Shown here: in pieces, positions 5,753 to 9,475 of the stretch
Numbering within the stretch: position 1 is the first letter of the stretch
How the letters are laid out: every line of letters begins with the position of its first letter
Assembly (NCBI GenBank): GCA_002733465.1
Contig: NVVT01000001.1
Coordinates: 281,617 to 291,091 of the forward strand
Source: Kangiella sp.
GTDB taxonomy: Bacteria; Pseudomonadota; Gammaproteobacteria; Enterobacterales; Kangiellaceae
Length of the DNA stretch: 9,475 bases
Direction: 5' to 3'
Translations under genes and position numbers: made by a program
The notes under the pieces: generated by a model
What the model saw: the letters and a program-made list of their open reading frames with translations, nothing else
Told to the model about the DNA's origin: nothing
The model's database searches: none

Positions 5753-6181
5753 TTGAAATATAAACAAGCACATTCATCCGATTTAACAAAAATCATAGAA
5801 TTATTAGAAACCTATGATCTTCCAACGAGTGACTGTAAAGACCACATCAGCAACTTTATTATCGCAGAAAACAATAATACAATTGTCGGAGTTGGTGGTT
5901 TTGAAAATCGCGGTAACTTGGGGCTTTTGCGCTCTTTTGCCGTTAGGCAGAGTGATAAAAATCAAGGAATTGCTGAACAAATATTTAGCTTGGTAAAGGC
6001 TAAAGCTAAGGACTCTGGTATAAACCAGTTTTATCTTTTAACTACAACAGCTAGTAAATATTTCAAGCGTCTTGGTTTCACTATTTGCAATAGAGATGAT
6101 GTCCCAAGCTCCATAAAAGCAACCAAACAATTTAGTGACTTGTGTCCATCCAGCGCTGTAGTTATGGTTCTTGATTTATAG
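5753..6181 (+). CDS. arsN2: GNAT acetyltransferase, ArsN2-like
   Basis: A 142-aa GNAT protein. The N-terminal SDLTKIIELLETYDLPTSD (9-27), the central VGVGGFE then GLLRSFAV strand, the acetyl-CoA loop region RQSDKNQGIAEQIF, the YLLTTTASKYFKRLGF motif and the end LCPSSAVVMV together match what I know of the arsenic-resistance acetyltransferase ArsN2 group. The biochemical role of ArsN2 is not well defined; related ArsN1 proteins acetylate arsinothricin or phosphinothricin. No arsenic regulator, reductase or pump is nearby, so the substrate stays open. The start is the TTG at 5753, supported by AAGAG seven bases upstream and by lack of an in-frame ATG before the first GNAT strand. The gene is probably expressed alone or with the rhodanese. 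Confidence 0.8.
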   Translation: MKYKQAHSSDLTKIIELLETYDLPTSDCKDHISNFIIAENNNTIVGVGGFENRGNLGLLRSFAVRQSDKNQGIAEQIFSLVKAKAKDSGINQFYLLTTTASKYFKRLGFTICNRDDVPSSIKATKQFSDLCPSSAVVMVLDL

Positions 6182-6207
6182 GTGAATTAGTAAAAAATAG
6201 CCTTTAC

Positions 6208-6256
6208 TTGAAAACAGCAACTTAAAGACGTACAATTGGCCTACAAAACATACGTC
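6208..6256 (+). promoter_or_regulatory. Promoter and inverted repeat before the RHH-PIN pair
   Basis: TTGAAA (6208-6213) and TACAAT (6231-6236) are 17 bp apart, a good sigma-70 promoter. GACGTA (6227-6232) and its reverse complement TACGTC (6251-6256) lie either side of the expected transcription start, the left arm overlapping the -10. This is a likely binding site for the RHH antitoxin encoded next, giving autorepression. Confidence 0.6.
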
Positions 6257-6266
6257 GGAATTTGGG

Positions 6267-6503
6267 ATGCAAACGAAATTAACATTACGATTAGAAGATG
6301 AATTGATCAAGCTGGCAAAAATACACGCTAAAGAGCAAGGCAAATCCCTGTCTCAAATAGTTTCTGATTACTTCACTATCTTTACAAAGAAAACTAAAAA
6401 ACAGAGCATTGCACCAATTACACAATCACTAATTGGTATTTTAAAAGATAGCAATCTTGATGAAAAAGATTATAAGAAACATCTTGAGGAAAAATATCTT
6501 TGA
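6267..6503 (+). CDS. RHH antitoxin of a PIN-domain toxin-antitoxin pair (DUF6364-like)
   Basis: A 78-aa protein with an N-terminal ribbon-helix-helix: strand TKLTLRLED (3-11), helix ELIKLAKIHAKEQG, turn KSLSQIV and second helix to about 40. The basic linker KKTKKQ and the acidic C-terminal tail (DSNLDEKDYKKHLEEKYL) fit an antitoxin whose tail wraps its toxin. It resembles the DUF6364 group of VapB-like proteins. The start at 6267 has GGAA six bases upstream. The stop overlaps the start of the PIN gene by four bases (TTGA), so expression is coupled. The inverted repeat over its promoter is the expected operator. The function is inferred from the gene pair, which is a standard VapBC-like order. 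Confidence 0.85.
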   Translation: MQTKLTLRLEDELIKLAKIHAKEQGKSLSQIVSDYFTIFTKKTKKQSIAPITQSLIGILKDSNLDEKDYKKHLEEKYL

Positions 6504-6916
6504 AAGTTTTATTTGATATCAATGTAATTTTAGATGTTTTACTACAAAGAGAAGAATTCTTGGAGTTATCATCTAGCCTAGTTAGTGCAGTAGAAACCGG
6601 CGTAATTAAAGGTTATTTGTGCGCAACTACACTAACTACAATCGATTACCTAGTCTCTAAACAAACCAACAAAGTTAAAGCCAGAACAGCTATACAAAGC
6701 TTATTAAAAATCTTTCAAATAGCTAGTGTAAACAGAAAAGTAATAGCAGAATCAGCGTCTTCACAGTTTACGGACTTTGAGGATGCTGTTCAGTATTTCT
6801 CCGGTCTTTTAGTTCCAGTAGATTCAATTGTATCTAGAAATGTTAGTGATTTTAAACAGGCAGACTGCCCTGTTTATTCTCCTAGTGAGCTTTGGAGTAT
6901 TGTGAAAATTACTTAA
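6500..6916 (+). CDS. PIN-domain toxin (VapC-like ribonuclease)
   Basis: A 138-aa PIN-domain protein. FDINVILDVLLQR carries Asp6 (and Asp12), TLTTIDYLVSK carries Asp49 where Glu is commoner, DFEDAVQY carries Asp95, and PVDSIVSRNVSDF carries Asp108 with the RN-x2-DF motif typical of the fold end. These form the acidic Mg-binding cluster of an RNase, so the toxin appears intact. The start is the TTG at 6500 with GAGGA nine bases upstream, overlapping the antitoxin stop by 4 nt; a rarer TTG start would lower toxin output relative to antitoxin. The target is probably a structured RNA such as tRNA, as for VapC proteins, but this cannot be read here. A perfect 7-bp A/T inverted repeat overlaps its stop codon. 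Confidence 0.87.
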   Translation: MKVLFDINVILDVLLQREEFLELSSSLVSAVETGVIKGYLCATTLTTIDYLVSKQTNKVKARTAIQSLLKIFQIASVNRKVIAESASSQFTDFEDAVQYFSGLLVPVDSIVSRNVSDFKQADCPVYSPSELWSIVKIT

Positions 6917-6929
6917 ATTCGTAATTTAA
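6913..6929. repeat. A/T palindrome over the PIN toxin stop codon
   Basis: TTAAATT (6913-6919), CGT, AATTTAA (6923-6929) is a perfect inverted repeat with a 3-nt loop that includes the TAA stop. It contains no GC pairs and no following T-run, so termination is doubtful; it may protect the mRNA end or be a chance AT palindrome. Confidence 0.35.
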
Positions 6930-6964
6930 ATAGCGAGTAAAAATTAATATCCTAGTATGGTTTT

Positions 6965-7487
6965 ATGAAATTTGGTAAGAAAAAAATAGCGCTTATCCTT
7001 TTTTGTTGCATTAGTAGCAGTTGGTTTTGCGATACCTGAAAAATTAATCATTCCAGTCAAGGGGGCGAATAATTCCGACTGGAATAATCAATCATTCTGG
7101 TATGAGCCTTGGGGAAAATCGGGCGTTCACAAAGGCATTGATATTTTTGCCAATAAAGGTACTGCTCTCTTGTCTTCAAGTGTCGGTTTAGTTATCTATT
7201 CTGGAGAGGTGGCATTAGGGGGCAAAGTCGTATTAGTATTAGGATCTAAATGGCGATTTCATTATTATGCTCATTTGGATAGTGTAACAACCAGCAGTAT
7301 GAGCTTGGTCAGATCCGGCGATAAAATTGGTACGGTTGGCGACAGTGGCAATGCAAAAGGTAAGCCACCTCATTTACACTATTCGATAATAACTCCGATT
7401 CCTTATTTATGGCGTATAGATTCTGACAGTCAAGGCTGGAAAAAAATGTTCTTTTTAGATCCTAATGAAAAATTAAGGGAACGTTAA
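6965..7487 (+). pseudogene. M23-family zinc peptidase, frame broken by one extra T
   Basis: From the ATG at 6965 the frame gives a signal or anchor start (MKFGKKKIALILF) and then stops at 7037-7039. The rest of the gene is in the next frame and has no conventional start codon before a TTG at 7170, inside the catalytic domain. Removing one T from the T6 run at 6999-7004 joins the two and yields 173 residues with a hydrophobic N-terminus (8-23) and an M23 (LytM/lysostaphin-like) domain: H55-x-G-x-D59 in VHKGIDIF, YYAHL at 100-104, GTVGDSGNAKGKPPHLHY with the HxH pair, and PNEKL at the end. M23 enzymes cleave peptidoglycan cross-links in the periplasm. All zinc ligands are present in the joined protein, so the lesion looks recent or is a sequencing error. 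The Shine-Dalgarno before 6965 is weak. Confidence 0.75.
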
Positions 7488-7543
7488 TTGGTTTTATTTT
7501 TGCACTATCAATAGCTTTAACTAGGTGATTTTGGATAATTAAT

Positions 7544-8914
7544 ATGAACAAAATAATTCTTAATAGCATTTTAATTGCTTTATCTTTTATCGGTAATCTT
7601 AAAGCAGACATTAAATACACAGACCAACAAAAGTTACATCAAATAGTCTCTCACGTTTCCGCTAAGAATATTGAAAAAGATATTCGAAAGTTAATTGGTT
7701 TTGGCACAAGGCATACACTTTCAGAAACCCAATCAACTACCAGAGGAATCGGCGCAGCAAGACGATGGATTAAATCGGAATTCGAAAACATTTCTAAACA
7801 ATGTAATGGTTGCCTTAAAGTCTACTTTCAAAAAGAAACCATTTCAGGTGAGAAGCGAATTCCAAATCCAACTGAAGTTGTTAGTGTTATAGCGATTTTA
7901 AAAGGGCAAACAGATCCTAATCGATACGTTATTATGTCCGGTGATATCGATTCTCGTGTGACTGATCCGATGAATGCAACTTCAGATTCACCAGGAGCGA
8001 ATGATAATGCATCGGGATTAGCAGGCGTTTTAGAAGTTGCAAGAGTTCTAACTAAATACAAGTTCAATGGATCAATTGTATTTGCTGCGTTAGCAGGAGA
8101 AGAGCAAGGATTGTTCGGCGGAAAAATTATGGCAAAGCAAGCGCAAAAAGATGGCTGGCGAATTAAAGCCGTTTTGAATAACGATATGATTGGGAATATT
8201 TCAGGTATCAATGGTGTGATCAATAATACTACAGCTAGAATTTTCGCTGAAGGTACTCGACAAAATGAAACACCAAAACAAGCAAAGCAAAGACGATTTA
8301 CAGGTGGCGAAGTTGATTCACCAACAAGAAACTTAGCGCGTTACATTGATGTAATGGCGGATCGATATATTCCTAATCTAGATACCATGATGATTTATCG
8401 TTTAGATCGATTTGGTCGTGGAGGACATCACCGCCCTTTCAATGATTTAGGTTATCCTGCGGTACGAATTATGGAAACCAATGAAAATTACAATCTACAG
8501 CATCAAGATCTACGAACCGAAAAAGGTGTTAAGTATGGCGATACTATTGATGGTGTTAATTTTGATTACGCAGCAAAGCTAACCGCGTTAAATGCTGTTT
8601 CATTAGCAAGCATGGCATGGGCTCCCAATCCACCGGTTAACGTAAAAATTAGTGGAGCGGTTCAAGCAAGCACAAAGTTAAATTGGGATAAAGCGGGTAA
8701 TAACGAAAAAAAAATTATTGCAGGATATAAAATATATTGGCGATTAACGGATGTCTCTCAGTGGCAAAATAGTATGTATGTTGGCAATGTTACAGAATAT
8801 ACTTTGAAAAACATTGTTATTGATAATTATTTTTTTGGTGTTGCTAGTGTCAGTGTTGATGGTTTTGAAAGTCCTGTGGTTTTTCCGGGTGATGCAGGCT
8901 CGTTTGGAAAGTAA
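7544..8914 (+). CDS. Secreted M28-family zinc aminopeptidase with FN3-like C-terminal domain
   Basis: A 456-aa protein with a Sec signal peptide (1-21, ending LKA before Asp22). The M28 domain spans about 40-360: SGDIDSR (132-138), PGANDNASG with Asp154, AGEEQGLFG with Glu186-Glu187, NNDMIGN with Asp214, GRGGHHRPFNDLGYPAVRIME with His295/296, and QHQD with His320 as the probable last zinc ligand. The first ligand, His in the common HxD motif, is Asp134 here (GDID). The C-terminal part (362-445) has the strand pattern and Trp/Tyr positions of a fibronectin type III domain (LNW, AGYKIYWR, YTLKNI, YFFGVASVSVDG), often used for wall or substrate binding. GGA nine bases upstream supports the ATG. 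It follows the M23 gene by 56 bp, so the two may share a transcript. It probably serves extracellular or periplasmic peptide breakdown. Confidence 0.92.
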   Translation: MNKIILNSILIALSFIGNLKADIKYTDQQKLHQIVSHVSAKNIEKDIRKLIGFGTRHTLSETQSTTRGIGAARRWIKSEFENISKQCNGCLKVYFQKETISGEKRIPNPTEVVSVIAILKGQTDPNRYVIMSGDIDSRVTDPMNATSDSPGANDNASGLAGVLEVARVLTKYKFNGSIVFAALAGEEQGLFGGKIMAKQAQKDGWRIKAVLNNDMIGNISGINGVINNTTARIFAEGTRQNETPKQAKQRRFTGGEVDSPTRNLARYIDVMADRYIPNLDTMMIYRLDRFGRGGHHRPFNDLGYPAVRIMETNENYNLQHQDLRTEKGVKYGDTIDGVNFDYAAKLTALNAVSLASMAWAPNPPVNVKISGAVQASTKLNWDKAGNNEKKIIAGYKIYWRLTDVSQWQNSMYVGNVTEYTLKNIVIDNYFFGVASVSVDGFESPVVFPGDAGSFGK

Positions 8915-8944
8915 GGTAAAGTAGCCTAAATAACGGAGTAAACC

Positions 8945-9004
8945 TACTAAATATGTACTAATGACGGTAAATGAACTATGATTATCTACTTTAGTAAATA
9001 TAAT
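8945..9004 (+). promoter_or_regulatory. Putative hipBA promoter and operator region
   Basis: TACTAAA (8945-8951) and TTTAGTA (8990-8996) form an inverted repeat 38 bp apart; a related TACTAAT follows at 8956, one helical turn after the first, and TACTTTAGTA at 8987-8996 is itself a near-palindrome. A consensus -10 TATAAT lies at 8999-9004 with no good -35. Repeated arms like these suit a HipB-type autorepressor, but the boundaries are uncertain. Confidence 0.4.
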
Positions 9005-9012
9005 TATAAAAT

Positions 9013-9351
9013 ATGAATAAAAAGAGTTCTAAAGTGAGTTTTATAACGGATAAGGAGTATAATTCCACCTACCTTGCGAAAGAAATTGCAGATCAAGCGT
9101 TAGTTTTAGCTAAAAAAGCAGACACCCTTCAAAATACAATTATCCGATTTAATCCAACTCCTTTAGATGATTTTCCTCATCTTATTAAATCAAAACGAAA
9201 AGAACTTAATTTGAATGGAGAGCAAGTGGCTGAACTATCAGGCCTAAGCCGTTCTGCCTATCAAAAAATCGAAAGTGGGAAAAGCAGCCCAAAATTGGAG
9301 ACGGTTAGGTCTATTTGCAGGACGTTAGGGTTAACGATATGCGTCATGTAA
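9013..9351 (+). CDS. hipB: HipB-like XRE-family antitoxin
   Basis: A 112-aa protein with a charged N-terminal extension (1-50) and a C-terminal XRE/HTH domain: LIKSKRKELNLNGEQVAELSGLSRSAYQKIESGKSSP (residues 57-93) shows the two HTH helices and the IE-x-GK-x-SP turn, followed by LETVRSICRTLGL. It precedes and overlaps hipA by 13 nt, the usual hipBA order, which is the main reason for calling it HipB. Its role would be to bind its own operator and hold HipA inactive. The start is uncertain: the ATG at 9013 lacks a Shine-Dalgarno and lies 8 nt after a TATAAT, so it might be leaderless, while the in-frame GTG at 9034 has AAAAAGAG seven to eight bases upstream. Confidence 0.82.
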   Translation: MNKKSSKVSFITDKEYNSTYLAKEIADQALVLAKKADTLQNTIIRFNPTPLDDFPHLIKSKRKELNLNGEQVAELSGLSRSAYQKIESGKSSPKLETVRSICRTLGLTICVM

Positions 9352-9475
9352 AAGCGATGGTTAATTTTCATGGTGAATTGGTAGGGTGTTTAAGTAGAGA
9401 ATCTGAATTCTTTCGATTTCAATATGATCGTCAATATGTTGTGAGTGGCGGGAAGCCAATCAGCTTTAGTTTACC
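9339..9475 (+). CDS. hipA: HipA toxin kinase, N-terminal fragment cut by window edge
   Basis: Only the first 45 complete codons are present. The text after the ATG at 9339 reads as a HipA N-terminal subdomain: VKAMVNFHGELVGCLSRE, then FFRFQYD and a GGKPISFSL segment that opens the conserved SLP motif. HipA is a Ser/Thr kinase that phosphorylates glutamyl-tRNA synthetase (or, in related HipT-type toxins, other targets); the catalytic part is beyond the window. The start overlaps the hipB stop by 13 nt with AGGG about 9 nt upstream; the in-frame ATG at 9357 is an alternative without a ribosome site. A short HipA (HipS/HipT-type split) cannot be excluded from this fragment. Confidence 0.8.
   Translation, partial: MRHVKAMVNFHGELVGCLSRESEFFRFQYDRQYVVSGGKPISFSL

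Noticed and set aside
5598..5789. Minus-strand 63-aa open frame
   Set aside because: It overlaps the rhodanese end and acetyltransferase start, has no ribosome site and no recognisable motif.
7170..7487. Stand-alone 105-aa peptidase starting at TTG 7170
   Set aside because: This start lies inside the M23 domain, after the H-x-G-x-D zinc motif, which is coded upstream in the same frame; the real gene begins at 6965 in another frame.
7828..8223. Minus-strand 131-aa open frame
   Set aside because: It is antisense to the M28 catalytic domain, whose motifs are unmistakable, and carries no family features.

Overview
The window looks like a low-GC chromosome segment from a gammaproteobacterium. 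The evidence is the MoxR/CoxE-type ATPase and VWA pair beside a DUF885 lipoprotein, secreted M28 and M23 peptidases, a GC-rich REP-like hairpin in AT-rich DNA, and protein sequence style (a Kangiella/Aliikangiella-like or similar marine or aquatic lineage is a guess). No RNA gene, transposase, integrase or CRISPR array is visible.

Left part (1-2750, minus strand): a compact operon reading right to left, with a MoxR-type AAA+ ATPase, then a CoxE-type VWA protein, then a DUF885 lipoprotein that runs off the left edge. A REP-like hairpin sits between the first two genes and appears to supply, and be able to hide, the Shine-Dalgarno of the VWA gene. A divergent intergenic region leads to a VOC/glyoxalase-fold gene (2783-3205, plus) that ends in an A/T hairpin resembling a terminator.

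Middle part (3200-7000, all plus strand): an accessory run of small, functionally unrelated genes. It holds an uncharacterised 233-aa protein; a toxin-first MqsRA-like toxin-antitoxin locus with a palindromic operator between -35 and -10, whose toxin frame is broken by one extra T and whose antitoxin joins an MqsA-like zinc motif to a ribbon-helix-helix-like tail; an exported rhodanese; an ArsN2-like acetyltransferase; and an RHH antitoxin/PIN toxin pair. Three spacers of 56-58 bp in this run are bounded by AAC...GTT and recall integron attC sites, although the inner boxes do not pair convincingly.

Right part (6965-9475, plus): an M23 peptidase gene split by one extra T in a T6 run, a secreted M28 aminopeptidase with an FN3-like C-terminal domain, and the start of a hipBA locus (hipB complete, hipA cut by the window edge). 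Three toxin-antitoxin loci therefore lie within about 5.3 kb. The two single-T frameshifts may be real inactivations or homopolymer sequencing errors; the window alone cannot separate these.
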